The notes: a model not told the origin generated them from the sequence alone. A stretch of 64,000 bases of DNA from Peribacillus faecalis (GCF_014712675.1 NZ_JACXSI010000007.1:1-64000); one strand, 5' to 3'; shown: positions 42,853 through 52,707, counted from the first letter of the stretch. Numbers and translations are program-made.

Positions 42853-42983
42853 TAACTTGCGAATCACTTTTGTTGCCCCCTCATCTGTGAAAGTTTTCTA
42901 TAATTATAGCGAAAAAAAGTAAGAATACAAGTTCGATTCTGAAAACGGTGGTTTCATTTGCTCCGAAGAATGGAATAGATAAT
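42853..42983 (+). repeat. 131-bp direct repeat, copy B
   Basis: A second copy of 41884-42014. It carries the first five codons of the GNAT gene in the antisense direction, followed by unrelated codons and an early stop, so it is a truncated duplicate. It now forms the upstream region of the gene at 43023. Confidence 0.9.
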
Positions 42984-43022
42984 TAATTGCTGATATGAAT
43001 ACACGGAATTGGAGGCGACACT

Positions 43023-43596
43023 ATGCAAGCTTTTCTAGGTTTTGTCATTGTAGTGTTGATTGGAATCAGCGTATTTATGTTTTATAAAAAAAGCAGGGGG
43101 CAGAAAATAAAGCGAAAAGCGGCCACTTACGAACAATTTCTGAAGAAAGAAGGGTTTAATGTCAGCAAAAAGCAACAAGTCGGTTTTAGAACGCTATATG
43201 TAGATGACGTACATAAACAATGGATGATCGTGAAAGGATTCGCCTTAGTCGATGAGCCGAAAATTTATACATATTCGGATTTAATTGAATTCGAAGTTTT
43301 AGAAGATGGTGAAAGTATTGCACATGGAAGAGCCGGTAACGCGGTCGTCGGCGGAGTGATGTTTGGCGGGCCCAGGCGCCATTATTAAAGACACGTGCAC
43401 GCAGCTGCGAGTACGGATTAGAGTGAACGACTCAGAAAATCCTGAAATCGTCATTCCGCTCATTTATAAGGAAGTGCTGAAAGAGTCGTTCTTTTATAAA
43501 ACACACATTGAAATCGCTAAAAAGTTAATAGCAAATTTAACGTATATAAAAAATGAAGCTGTTTTTGAAAAGATAGATGTTGAAACGAGTGTATAA
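43023..43596 (+). pseudogene. Frameshifted membrane protein gene
   Basis: The first frame (43023-43388) encodes an N-terminal membrane helix and a soluble domain ending GNAVVGGVMFGG, a motif of Bacillales SHOCT-adjacent membrane proteins. It then goes out of frame (PRRHY stop). The +1 frame from 43363 continues PGAIIKDTCTQLRVRIRVND and a natural end. GGCGGGCCCAGGCGCC carries one C too many relative to an uninterrupted reading. It is a pseudogene unless the extra base is a sequencing error. Confidence 0.75.
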
Positions 43597-43602
43597 AGAT
43601 GT

Positions 43603-43638
43603 TAAGCAGTTCAATTAGGCTAATTGAACTGCTTTTTT
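43603..43638. terminator. Terminator after 43023-43596
   Basis: Perfect 14-bp stem AAGCAGTTCAATTA / TAATTGAACTGCTT with loop GGC, then T6. Confidence 0.9.
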
Positions 43639-43675
43639 GTAAAACTGAAGTCTTCATAATCACAAAGTCAGAAAC

Positions 43676-44506
<831 letters not shown>

Positions 44507-44611
44507 TTATCCTTCAACCAAAGCCAAATAATACTTTTCAATTTCATCCGTTTCTTTTGTCCATTGTTCAAATATTTTCTTTGCTTCTTTGTTGGCTTCT
44601 GATTTTTTCAT
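44507..44611 (-). CDS. 34-aa charged small protein
   Basis: AAGAAGGTGTTATTGA precedes ATG, which opens MKKSEANKEAKKIFEQWTKE and ends EKYYLALVEG. It is helical and highly charged. A credible ribosome site and a gap of only 84 bp to mapB suggest it could be translated. It may also be the N-terminal part of a larger lost protein. No family recognised. Confidence 0.45.
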   Translation of the reverse strand: MKKSEANKEAKKIFEQWTKETDEIEKYYLALVEG

Positions 44612-44814
44612 TCAATAACACCTTCTTAATTCTTTCAAATTATGTTATGCCCTTGGATTCCTTCAGGCTTTTATGTGATCCTGCTGTAATGCGGAATTTA
44701 ATAATATCAGAAGCAGACCGATTCCGGCTTGAAAGAAATTCACTCCATTTGTTCCTTTTTGGCTGTTGTTTTGTATAACAATGTTGAGAAATGAATGGAA
44801 GGGAGTTTTCGATA

Positions 44815-45675
44815 ATGGAGCATCAATTGGTGGAGAAGGGCAGTGTGCGTCTGTTTCATCATGAGCTGGCGATGAAGATTGGATTGAATGAGGCAATCGT
44901 GCTGCAGCAGTTTGATTATTGGCTGCAGGTGAGCAAGCATGAGAAACAGGGGCGCAAGTGGGTGTTCAATACTTATGAAGGCTGGCATGAGCAGTTTCCT
45001 TACTGGTCGTTCAGTACGTTGAAGCGGACGATCAGACGACTGGAAGAGATGGGGCTGCTGCTGACAGGTCGTTTTAACAAAATGAAAACTGATCGGACAA
45101 AGTGGTACAGCATTGATTATGAGCGTTGCGAGGAATTGCTTGGCGAAGAGGACGAGCAACAGCCGCAAGTAGATGAAACATTGCCGGTTGATAGCGCTGA
45201 GGGAGCAAAAACAGCTGGTGAATTATCGTTTGTTTCATTATGGACTGCAGAAGAGGATGAGGAAGTCGATACAATCAGCTCAGAAAGGAACATTGACTTT
45301 GTTCACGATGACCTCACTATACCAAAGATTACTCAAAAGAGTATCTTAAAGAATGAAAAAAATATACAAAAAAGTGCGATTGTGACCGAAGTGATTGCTT
45401 ATTTGAATGACAAGACGAACAGTTGCTTCCGGCCGACAAATAGGAAGAATCGCGATGTCATTATTGCGAGATTGAACGAGGGCTATTCGCTTGAAGATTT
45501 TAAGAAGGTCATTGATGTGAAGACGGAGCATTGGCTGGCAGATTCGTATTGGTCCCGTTATTTGCGGCCGGCGACGTTGTTCGGCACCAAGTTTGAAAGC
45601 TATTTAAATCAGCGGATAAGTCCCGGAACCGGAAGGCTGAGAGAGGAGGACTTTGATTTTGATGATGAAGCGTGA
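44815..45675 (+). CDS. Phage-type replication initiator (DnaD-like, phage C-terminal domain)
   Basis: 286 residues. A winged-helix N-terminal region (LVEKGSVRLFHHELAMKIGL, then FPYWSFSTLKRTIRRLEEMG) is followed by a variable acidic linker and a phage replisome-organiser C-terminal domain (VIAYLNDKTNSCFRPTNRK, then WLADSYWSRYLRPATLFG). It would bind the phage origin and load the primosome. The start is ATG at 44815 after GGAAGGGAG. It is followed by loader and DnaB genes with overlapping ends. Confidence 0.88.
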   Translation: MEHQLVEKGSVRLFHHELAMKIGLNEAIVLQQFDYWLQVSKHEKQGRKWVFNTYEGWHEQFPYWSFSTLKRTIRRLEEMGLLLTGRFNKMKTDRTKWYSIDYERCEELLGEEDEQQPQVDETLPVDSAEGAKTAGELSFVSLWTAEEDEEVDTISSERNIDFVHDDLTIPKITQKSILKNEKNIQKSAIVTEVIAYLNDKTNSCFRPTNRKNRDVIIARLNEGYSLEDFKKVIDVKTEHWLADSYWSRYLRPATLFGTKFESYLNQRISPGTGRLREEDFDFDDEA

Positions 45676-46003
45676 AGTGTTCCGAATTGCTGAGTTGATT
45701 ACAAGCTTTTATAGCCAGGCGGAGTTCGATCAGCACAAAATAAATGCTTGGCATGAAGTGCTGAAGTCGCATGAATATGAGGTCGTGAAGGAAAGGTTGC
45801 TTGATTACGTGAAGCATCACAATCATCCGCCGACTATTAAGCAGCTGATTCAAGATGACAAGACTGATTCCGCTGTAGTGCCGGATTATGAGGAGACGAA
45901 GGCGATGCTGCAATTGAAGAGAGGTGCCGGCTTGAGTGCGACTGCTAAAGAAGAGCTTGCGAAAATAAGGGCCCTTCTCGGGATTGAAGGTGAGCGCTTA
46001 TGA
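45662..46003 (+). CDS. G39P-like helicase loader/inhibitor
   Basis: About 113 residues with the pattern FRIAELITSFYSQAEFDQHK and VVKERLLDYVKHHNHPPTIK, typical of SPP1 G39P-type helicase loaders, which deliver the replicative helicase to the initiator. Start ATG at 45662 after GAGGAGG. It overlaps the upstream gene and shares ATGA with the DnaB gene. The size and position support the role; direct activity is untested. Confidence 0.82.
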   Translation: MMKREVFRIAELITSFYSQAEFDQHKINAWHEVLKSHEYEVVKERLLDYVKHHNHPPTIKQLIQDDKTDSAVVPDYEETKAMLQLKRGAGLSATAKEELAKIRALLGIEGERL

Positions 46004-47316
46004 CGGATTATGCAAACGTGCTATTTAATGTCGAAGCTGAGCAAGCGGTTGTCGGTGCTCTATTTATCGAGGCGGGTTTGTTGGAAGACTGCTTTTTGAA
46101 GCCGAATTATTTTTACACGAAAAGTTTAAGGATACTGTTTCAGGCGATACGCGAACTGGACGGGGAAGGTAAAGCGATCGATCCGCTGACCGTTATGGAG
46201 AAGCTCGGTTCATCTGAGCTGGAACGAATCGGAGGTTTGACGTACATATTGGAGCTCGCTGACAGTGTGCCGACAATCGCGAATTTTAGCTACTATCAGG
46301 GTATTGTGTATGACTATTATCAAAAGCGGCGCGTCGTTGAAATCGCGCTCAATATGATTGAAGAAGTGAAGCAAGAGGGCTGTGAACTGGCGGTGGAGAA
46401 GGCTATTAATCGTTTCACGATGCTTGAGCAGGAAGATTGTAATGAAGCGGCTGCCGGTGATATCGTCGAGCCGCTGATTGAAATTTATAATGAGTGCGAA
46501 ACAGAGCACGATGGGTTAAAAGGCATATCGACAGGATTTGCGGAGCTGGATGCGTTGACGGGCGGCTTTCGGGGCGGTGATCTCGTAGTTGTCGGAGCGC
46601 GTCCGAGTGTCGGTAAGACGGCGTTGGCACTCCATTTTGCGGCAAAGGCTGCCGAGGATCATGTCTGTCTCTATGTTTCTCTCGAAATGGAGAAAAAGCA
46701 GCTTTTGAAGCGGATGATTACAACAATCGGTCGTATTTCCTCCAAACGTCTGGAACATCCGGTGAAATATTTTTCAGAGTCGGATTGGCAAAGACTGTCC
46801 TATTCACTTGGGAAATTATGCGGTTCGTCACTACGGATCATCGATGAACCGGGATTGGATTTAGTGGCAATCAGGCGGCATGCCCGCAAGTTGCGCAGAG
46901 AGTTCGGTCCGGAAAAGAAACTGCTGATTATCGTGGATTATTTGCAGCTGCTTGGCGGTGATTTTAAGAAGCAGGCAAGGCATGAAGAGGTTGCGGAAAT
47001 TAGTCGTGGCTTGAAAATAATGGCGCGAAAGCTAAACGCGACGGTGCTGGCAATCTCCCAACTGAGCCGAGCTGTGGAAATCCGGCACAACAAACGGCCA
47101 ATGTTAAGCGACTTGCGTGAAAGTGGGCAAATTGAGCAGGATGCTGACTTGATTGCCCTCCTTTATCGCGAAGATTATTACAACCGCGACACGAACGAAG
47201 AAAATGTGTTAGAGGTGATCCTTGCCAAGCACCGCAACGGACCGATTGGGACGATTAAGCTGAATTATGAAAGGAAATATGGGTACTTTGAGCCGATTGC
47301 TTCGAGGAAAAAGTGA
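46000..47316 (+). CDS. dnaB: Phage-type replicative DNA helicase (DnaB family)
   Basis: 438 residues: the N-terminal DnaB domain (NVEAEQAVVGALFIEAGLL, residues about 10-110), then the RecA-like core with GGFRGGDLVVVGARPSVGKT (Walker A, about 190-207), LLIIVDYLQLLGG (Walker B) and LRESGQIEQDADLI with RNGPIG. It is the last gene of the initiator-loader-helicase module, overlapping by ATGA. It is not the housekeeping dnaC, judging from the phage-type partners. No other phage genes are nearby. Confidence 0.92.
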   Translation: MTDYANVLFNVEAEQAVVGALFIEAGLLEDCFLKPNYFYTKSLRILFQAIRELDGEGKAIDPLTVMEKLGSSELERIGGLTYILELADSVPTIANFSYYQGIVYDYYQKRRVVEIALNMIEEVKQEGCELAVEKAINRFTMLEQEDCNEAAAGDIVEPLIEIYNECETEHDGLKGISTGFAELDALTGGFRGGDLVVVGARPSVGKTALALHFAAKAAEDHVCLYVSLEMEKKQLLKRMITTIGRISSKRLEHPVKYFSESDWQRLSYSLGKLCGSSLRIIDEPGLDLVAIRRHARKLRREFGPEKKLLIIVDYLQLLGGDFKKQARHEEVAEISRGLKIMARKLNATVLAISQLSRAVEIRHNKRPMLSDLRESGQIEQDADLIALLYREDYYNRDTNEENVLEVILAKHRNGPIGTIKLNYERKYGYFEPIASRKK

Positions 47317-47381
47317 TTGAAAGGGATAAATGCATTTGAAGCGAATTAGATTAATAGAATCTTTAAGGGGATGTTATTCTT

Positions 47382-48059
47382 ATGGAAATTAAAAAGCTTA
47401 CATTACAAACAGCTGAATTAGATAAAATGAAAGAGTTCTATACACAATGTTTAGGCTTTTCTCTGAATGGTGAAAGTAAAGAGCGTTTTCAAATCAAGGC
47501 GGGAACAAGCATCTTAGAATTTACTGATTAAGAGGTTACAGGAACTCCGTTTTATCACTTTGCATTAAATATTCCGTCCAATCAATTTCAAGAGGCAAAG
47601 GAATGGTTAAAAGGAAAGACAACACTTTTATTAGAAGATGGAGAAGACGAGGCGGATTTTTCGTTTTGGCCTGCGCATTCTTGCTATTTTGAAGATCCGG
47701 CAGGAAATATTGTAGAACTCGTCGCCCGGTATAAGGAGAATCCAATGAGTGAATCCTTATTTTCCGTAAATAGCATTTTGAACATAAGTGAAATTGGCTT
47801 AGTTGTAAAAGATGCTCAAATAGTCGGCGAACAATTACAAGCAATAGGGATCTTCGAAAGTGATGGTGATCCCATAACAAATTCAGCGTTGAATTTCATG
47901 CAAAATGAAAAAAATGGCATTTTTATTCTCTTAACAAACGCAGGTAGAAGATGGCTGTTTTCAGAAAAGAAATCGGAAATTTATCCGATGAAACTAATAC
48001 TAGATAAGCAGATTGTTTTAGGAGTAGATGAAAAGTGTGAGTTTTTTATAATTCATTAA
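47382..48059 (+). pseudogene. VOC-family protein interrupted by TAA
   Basis: A glyoxalase/dioxygenase-superfamily reading frame opens at 47382 (MEIKKLTLQTAELDKMKEFY) with AAGGGG upstream. It reads FEFTD-type codons to a TAA at 47529-47531, then continues in the same frame EVTGTPFYHFALNIP to a natural stop at 48057. CYFEDPAGNIVELVARY is the metal-site motif. One nonsense codon separates the two halves, so the gene is probably inactive. Confidence 0.75.
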
Positions 48060-48074
48060 AAGGAGCGGAAGGAT

Positions 48075-48266
48075 ATGAGAAGCAAAATCCTTTACGGACT
48101 TTTCATTGCTGCGCTTTTTGTGATATTTGTTATTTTCGACTATTTCAGGGGACACCCTTATCAATGGGGAGGAAATATCATTCAAACAATCGTCGTTGGC
48201 GGCGGCGTCACTTTGTTAAATCGATTATTGGCAGATAAATGGATGTGGGAACCGGAAGAGGATTGA
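48075..48266 (+). CDS. Small membrane protein
   Basis: 63 residues with a membrane helix at about 5-23 and a second half-helix IIQTIVVGGGVTLLNRLL. Start behind AAAAGGAGCGGAAGGAT, which is good. No family recognised. A terminator-like hairpin follows at 48348. Confidence 0.65.
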   Translation: MRSKILYGLFIAALFVIFVIFDYFRGHPYQWGGNIIQTIVVGGGVTLLNRLLADKWMWEPEED

Positions 48267-48347
48267 GTCGAAACCAAGAAGCCAGTAGTGGACTATATGA
48301 AAACGCCTCTTTTAAAAAATGGGCGAGGAACTATATCACCGTTTGAA

Positions 48348-48377
48348 GCAGGAAGTGTTAATTCCTGCCTTGCTTTT
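48348..48377 (+). terminator. Terminator hairpin
   Basis: GCAGGAA / TTCCTGC stem with a 7-base loop, then CTTGCTTTTT. The rest of 48267-48557 has no gene I trust. Confidence 0.7.
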
Positions 48378-48557
48378 TACAGAGATATACTCTGTTTTTC
48401 TAATAAATTGAAAAGAATTGCCCCTATTTTCTCTTGGCTAGTAAGTAGTATTTATGGAATAATCGTATTTATCAATCAATTAAACAGAAATGTACTTCAA
48501 TTAACGAAGAAAGCACGGACTGATTGCTGTAGTCCTAGCAGAAAGGGAGAGTAGAAG

Positions 48558-48854
48558 ATGAACATACATTTAATGATTTTTGTTGCTTCAATGAATGAGG
48601 GGCAAGTATTTACAGTAAAAAAAACATTTCAATCTGATTTCCGGCCTGTAGAAGGAGATATCATTGATGACCCGGGTTTCTCTTCTAAGTTTCACAATGG
48701 CTATGAAGTGGTCAAAGTGACGATTAATTATGCGACGGAAGAATGTTGGGTATCATTAGCACCACTCGTCATAGAATTAGAGGAAATCTCAATCGAGGAG
48801 TATGTTGAAAGGCTTCAAGCTCACGGTTGGGAATTGTTCGAAAAAGAAGATTGA
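48558..48854 (+). CDS. Hypothetical protein
   Basis: A 98-residue soluble, acidic protein with no recognised family (MNIHLMIFVASMNEGQVFTV, then DIIDDPGFSSKFHNGYEVVK). Start behind GAAAGGGAGAGTAGAAG. Alone between terminator and alpha/beta hydrolase gene. Confidence 0.6.
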   Translation: MNIHLMIFVASMNEGQVFTVKKTFQSDFRPVEGDIIDDPGFSSKFHNGYEVVKVTINYATEECWVSLAPLVIELEEISIEEYVERLQAHGWELFEKED

Positions 48855-48960
48855 TGTAAAAAAGCTAGACTATAGCTTGCCTGAATCAAGTTCAGAATCT
48901 CAGTTATCAAGCATATCCCTTAATAGGAGGAACTAATCGGAATCTTATTGGGGGGTAAAC

Positions 48961-49824
48961 ATGATTTATGTAGTAGTGATTGTTTTAGCAGTGATTGTTC
49001 TATTTTTGAGGCATTATATCATTCGCTATATTTTTACACCAACAAAGAGATTCGGCCAAAAGGTGCCGGCTATACCGTATGAAGATATTGAGATTAAGAG
49101 TCGTTCAGGTACGATAAGAGGCTGGCTGATTAAAAATGAGGGGAGCAAAGGGTGCTTTTTATTAGTGCATGGCTGGGGTTCGAATAAGTCAGCGATGGTG
49201 CAGTATTCAGAGACACTATATGAAAAAGGCTATACCATTATTTTGATCGATGTGTTTGGTCATGGTGCCAGCGATTCAATCCAAAAGCAAATTAGCATTG
49301 AAACATTCGTAAATAGTATACAGATAACAATAGATTTTGCCGAGGCGCATGCTGAAATTGGAGGCAATGGAATCTATGTTTTAGGACATTCGATGGGCGG
49401 CTTGGCTGCGAGTATTGTTAATGCTACTGATGCAAGACTAAGAGGGCTAATAACCGATTCAATTCCTACATCCTTGGCGAATATCAGTCAATCGATGGCC
49501 GGTAAAGTGAAGGTGCCTTATGTACCATTTGGCTGGCTGTTTGTAAGTTGGATGTTCTTGCGTGCCGGTGTATTTTTAAAAACAAGAAGAGAATGGCAAT
49601 TAGAAAAAATATTCATGAATCAGCAGTCACCGGCGATTGCGTTTTTCTCAGTCCCGGATGAAAAAGTCCCGATTGTAAATGCCGATGTTCTTGAGCACAG
49701 GAGCAATTTCAAGCGAATTATTAAGGTATCTACAAAAGGTCATAACAACTGTGTGCAAGATGAACGTTTTTGGATAAATGTCTTCCGATTTATAGAGATA
49801 GTCGAGAGAAAAGCCTTAAAATAA
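48961..49824 (+). CDS. Membrane-anchored alpha/beta hydrolase
   Basis: 287 residues. Residues 1-20 are an uncleaved membrane anchor. The core shows oxyanion-loop LVHGWGSNKS, nucleophile elbow LGHSMGG (Ser near 144) and the final His in STKGHNNCVQDE. These are bacterial serine hydrolases (YqkD-like) with unknown substrates. Start behind GGGGGGTAAAC. The stop codon lies inside a terminator stem. Confidence 0.88.
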   Translation: MIYVVVIVLAVIVLFLRHYIIRYIFTPTKRFGQKVPAIPYEDIEIKSRSGTIRGWLIKNEGSKGCFLLVHGWGSNKSAMVQYSETLYEKGYTIILIDVFGHGASDSIQKQISIETFVNSIQITIDFAEAHAEIGGNGIYVLGHSMGGLAASIVNATDARLRGLITDSIPTSLANISQSMAGKVKVPYVPFGWLFVSWMFLRAGVFLKTRREWQLEKIFMNQQSPAIAFFSVPDEKVPIVNADVLEHRSNFKRIIKVSTKGHNNCVQDERFWINVFRFIEIVERKALK

Positions 49825-49838
49825 TTATAGGCTTTTTC
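49809..49838 (+). terminator. Terminator overlapping the hydrolase stop codon
   Basis: AAAGCCTTA / TATAGGCTTT stem containing the TAA, then TTCTTTTTTT. Confidence 0.75.
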
Positions 49839-50004
49839 TTTTTTTGAAGGAAAATGGAAAAACATGTCGAAATAACAGGTAAACGAGGCGGTTGTTTTTG
49901 CTTCAGCTGTGCTTCTCATTGTTATATTAGTCTTGAATGCGTTTACTTTGTTTGATAAGAACGGTTCTGCGATAGAGAGTTATGAAAGGAAAGGAGGCGA
50001 TTAT

Positions 50005-50277
50005 ATGAGTTATGCTTTAATAAGAAGGCTGATGCTCTTAAGTGCTTTGTTAGGTGTAGCGGGTCTGTTTTTGCTTTTTGGCAGTGTCAATTTCGGAACG
50101 CTTCTTGCGGAGAATTGGCTATCCAATCAGATTGATGGTGTCGACACGTATATGTATGAAATTAGGGTGAAGGGCAATATCAACAACTTCTTAGCTGTCG
50201 GAAGCATCCTTTTCACGATTGGCCTCGCTTCGATTAGTTTTTTATATTATAAGTGTCTTAGTATGAAAGGCAGTTAA
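50005..50277 (+). CDS. Hypothetical two-helix membrane protein
   Basis: 90 residues from ATG at 50005 (AAAGGAGGCGATTAT upstream), with membrane helices at about 8-27 and 62-82. No family recognised. An upstream in-frame stretch with another hydrophobic segment (from a GTG at 49909) lacks a ribosome site. Confidence 0.65.
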   Translation: MSYALIRRLMLLSALLGVAGLFLLFGSVNFGTLLAENWLSNQIDGVDTYMYEIRVKGNINNFLAVGSILFTIGLASISFLYYKCLSMKGS

Positions 50278-50290
50278 TCTTTTTGGGGTG

Positions 50291-50322
50291 AATCGTCCGA
50301 AGTTGCAGGGCGATTTTTTTTT
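50291..50322 (+). terminator. Terminator
   Basis: AATCGTCC / GGGCGATT stem, then T7-8. Confidence 0.85.
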
Positions 50323-50432
50323 GATTTGATTGATATCGTTCTTAGCGGGCGTTGAATATCATACGGTTTAGACGGCATGCATTAGTGGAACTAGAGAGAT
50401 ATGTACATCTTGATAGGGAGAGGAGTGCTGCT

Positions 50433-51296
50433 ATGAATAAATCAAAGATTTCTGTGCAAAAAGCAATGTTTGCAATTTGTGCGGGCATACTTATTTTAAT
50501 TGTCTCTCAGATTGTCAGTTCGCTTCCGAGTCTGCTGCCTTTGCCTGAATTCATCGTATCGATTGTGTTTGGCGTGCTGTATGTGACAATTGCCTATTTT
50601 TTATTGAAACTGACTTGTGCTAAGCTCGTTCATCTTTCTTTAGGGGAATGCCGAATCGGGAAGCCTTGCATCCGCGGCAAGTGGCTGGTGGTGGCGGTGC
50701 TGTTACCTGTTGCTGTTTCTTCTGTTTTATTGTGCATGCCGGGTGATTTTGTTAGAAATGATGTGAGCGGCTATGAGATGTTCAATATTGTTGTTACGGC
50801 TCTGTTTGTTGTTGGTTTCGGTGCGGGCGTTGTGGAAGAGATGGTTTTTAGGGGATTCATCATGACGGTGTTGGAGAAAACATGGGGAATAAAGGTTGCG
50901 ATTATTGTTCCGTCGATTCTGTTCGGACTGTTGCATGCGAGCGGGGGCATGAATGTATTTGATATAATTATCTTGCTTGCAGCCGGTACGAGTGTTGGAA
51001 TTATGTTTTCGCTGCTTGTGTATAAGACCGGTTCTGTTTGGTGTAGTGCGCTCGTTCATGGCACTTGGAATGTCATCATGATTGGGGAGATTTTGAATAT
51101 CGGCAGCTCGTATGATGTGAATGCGATTTTCTCGTATGACCTGAAGGCACAATCTGTGTTGCTGACCGGAGGCATGTTTGGCGTCGAGGCGTCACTTGCT
51201 GCGATTGCGGGATATGTGGTTGTCATTGCGTTGACATGGCGGGGGATAAAGAAAGCTGGAACAACTTCTATTAAGAAAGAGTTAAAAGGAGAATAA
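50433..51296 (+). CDS. CPBP-family intramembrane metalloprotease
   Basis: 287 residues with eight or so membrane helices. The Abi/CPBP motifs are present: VVEEMVFRGF (EExxxR), FGLLHASGG (H) and VHGTWNVI (second H). Members process prenylated or peptide substrates and some give bacteriocin immunity. Start ATG at 50433 after GGGAGAGGAG. The stop is 4 bp before the M24-type gene, suggesting co-transcription. Confidence 0.88.
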   Translation: MNKSKISVQKAMFAICAGILILIVSQIVSSLPSLLPLPEFIVSIVFGVLYVTIAYFLLKLTCAKLVHLSLGECRIGKPCIRGKWLVVAVLLPVAVSSVLLCMPGDFVRNDVSGYEMFNIVVTALFVVGFGAGVVEEMVFRGFIMTVLEKTWGIKVAIIVPSILFGLLHASGGMNVFDIIILLAAGTSVGIMFSLLVYKTGSVWCSALVHGTWNVIMIGEILNIGSSYDVNAIFSYDLKAQSVLLTGGMFGVEASLAAIAGYVVVIALTWRGIKKAGTTSIKKELKGE

Positions 51297-51299
51297 TCA

Positions 51300-52685
51300 G
51301 TGGGAAAAGTACAACTTAGAAAAGTTCAATTGCCAAAAACATTTAGTGATGTGAGTCCGGTATACCTGGAAGACACGACGATGGAACAAAGACTGAAGAA
51401 AGTTCTTGAGCTGATGAAGGAAGAGCACCTTGATTCTTTAATCATTTATGCCGACAAAGAACATGGAAGTAATTTTGAATACTTAACAGGATTTATTCCG
51501 CGATTTGAAGAAGGGCTGCTTGTATTGAAAAGATCAGGACAAGCATTTTTCATTCTCGGCAATGAAAACTTGAAGATGTCAAAACATGCACGTATTCATG
51601 GTGAACTATATCACTATCCGCTATTTTCATTGCCTAATCAACCAATGGACAATGAAGAAAGTCTTGTTTCAATCCTGAACAAAATAGATTTTTCGAATGA
51701 TGAAAAGGTCGGGCTTGTCGGCTGGAAGATGTTTACCTCGAATCAACATGACAATGCGGCTATATTTGATCTCCCATATTTTATTGTTGAGGCGATCCAA
51801 AACATGCGGACGAAAGAAGCGAAAGTTGTGAATGCGACTCACATATTTATTGGCGGCGATAAAGGAGCCCGGACGGTTAACAATGCGAACGAGATTGCTC
51901 ATTATGAGTACGGAGCCAACTTGTCTTCTACTAGTATGCTTAAAGCGATGAATGCCGTGGCGCCTGGAGTGAAAGAAAGCGAGCTGGGCAGTTTGCTGAA
52001 TGCTGACGGTCAGACCAATAATGTCGTGACAATCGCAGCAACAGGAACAAGATTTGAAAAGGCCAATCTCTACCCGACAAATAAGCAAGTATCATTAGGA
52101 GATACACTTTCTTTAACTACAGGCTATAAAGGAGGGCTATCGAGCCGAGCCGGATTTGTTGTCGAACATGCGGAGCAGCTTCCTGTTAATCAACATGATT
52201 ACTTGGAAAAAGTAGCGATTCCTTATTTTAAAACCGTCGTTTATTGGCTTGAAAATATTCGTCTTGGCATGGTGGGTGGAGAATTTTACAGCATGATTGA
52301 AAATGTTTATCCAAAGGACGAGTATCATTGGCATTTGAATCCCGGCCATCTTGTGGCGGATGAAGAATGGATGTCCTCTCCAATTTATCCGAATTCAAAA
52401 GAAATGCTAAAAAGCGGCATGCTGCTTCAACTGGATATTATTCCGTCTGTAGCCGGTTATGCGGGCGTAAGTGCCGAAGAATGTATTGCGCTTGCTGATG
52501 ACGAGCTTAGAAACCAGATCAAAAATCAATACCCGGATTTATGGGCACGAATTGAGGAGCGCAGAAATTACATACAGAATGAATTAGGCATTAACCTGCC
52601 GGAACATGTGCTGCCGTTGTCCAATTTGGTAGCGTATATGCGTCCTTTCTTTTTAAACAAAGCAGAAGCATTAACAAATCGTTAA
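51300..52685 (+). CDS. M24-family (Xaa-Pro peptidase-like) protein with degenerate metal site
   Basis: 461 residues with a creatinase N-terminal domain (MEQRLKKVLELMKEEHLDSL onward) and an M24 pita-bread domain. The canonical ligands are only partly visible: the first-Asp position reads GDTLSLTTGYKGG, the second Asp is not evident, and the terminal SAEECIAL gives Glu. I cannot align all five ligands, so catalysis is doubtful. GTG start behind AAAAGGAGAATAATCA. Possibly a pseudo-enzyme paired with the CPBP protease upstream. Confidence 0.7.
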   Translation: MGKVQLRKVQLPKTFSDVSPVYLEDTTMEQRLKKVLELMKEEHLDSLIIYADKEHGSNFEYLTGFIPRFEEGLLVLKRSGQAFFILGNENLKMSKHARIHGELYHYPLFSLPNQPMDNEESLVSILNKIDFSNDEKVGLVGWKMFTSNQHDNAAIFDLPYFIVEAIQNMRTKEAKVVNATHIFIGGDKGARTVNNANEIAHYEYGANLSSTSMLKAMNAVAPGVKESELGSLLNADGQTNNVVTIAATGTRFEKANLYPTNKQVSLGDTLSLTTGYKGGLSSRAGFVVEHAEQLPVNQHDYLEKVAIPYFKTVVYWLENIRLGMVGGEFYSMIENVYPKDEYHWHLNPGHLVADEEWMSSPIYPNSKEMLKSGMLLQLDIIPSVAGYAGVSAEECIALADDELRNQIKNQYPDLWARIEERRNYIQNELGINLPEHVLPLSNLVAYMRPFFLNKAEALTNR

Positions 52686-52707
52686 AAATGGACAAGGGGA
52701 TGGGAAC

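Noticed and set aside
48288-48554. Open frame of 88 codons
   Set aside because: No ribosome site, no family, and it contains a terminator hairpin; sequence not protein-like.
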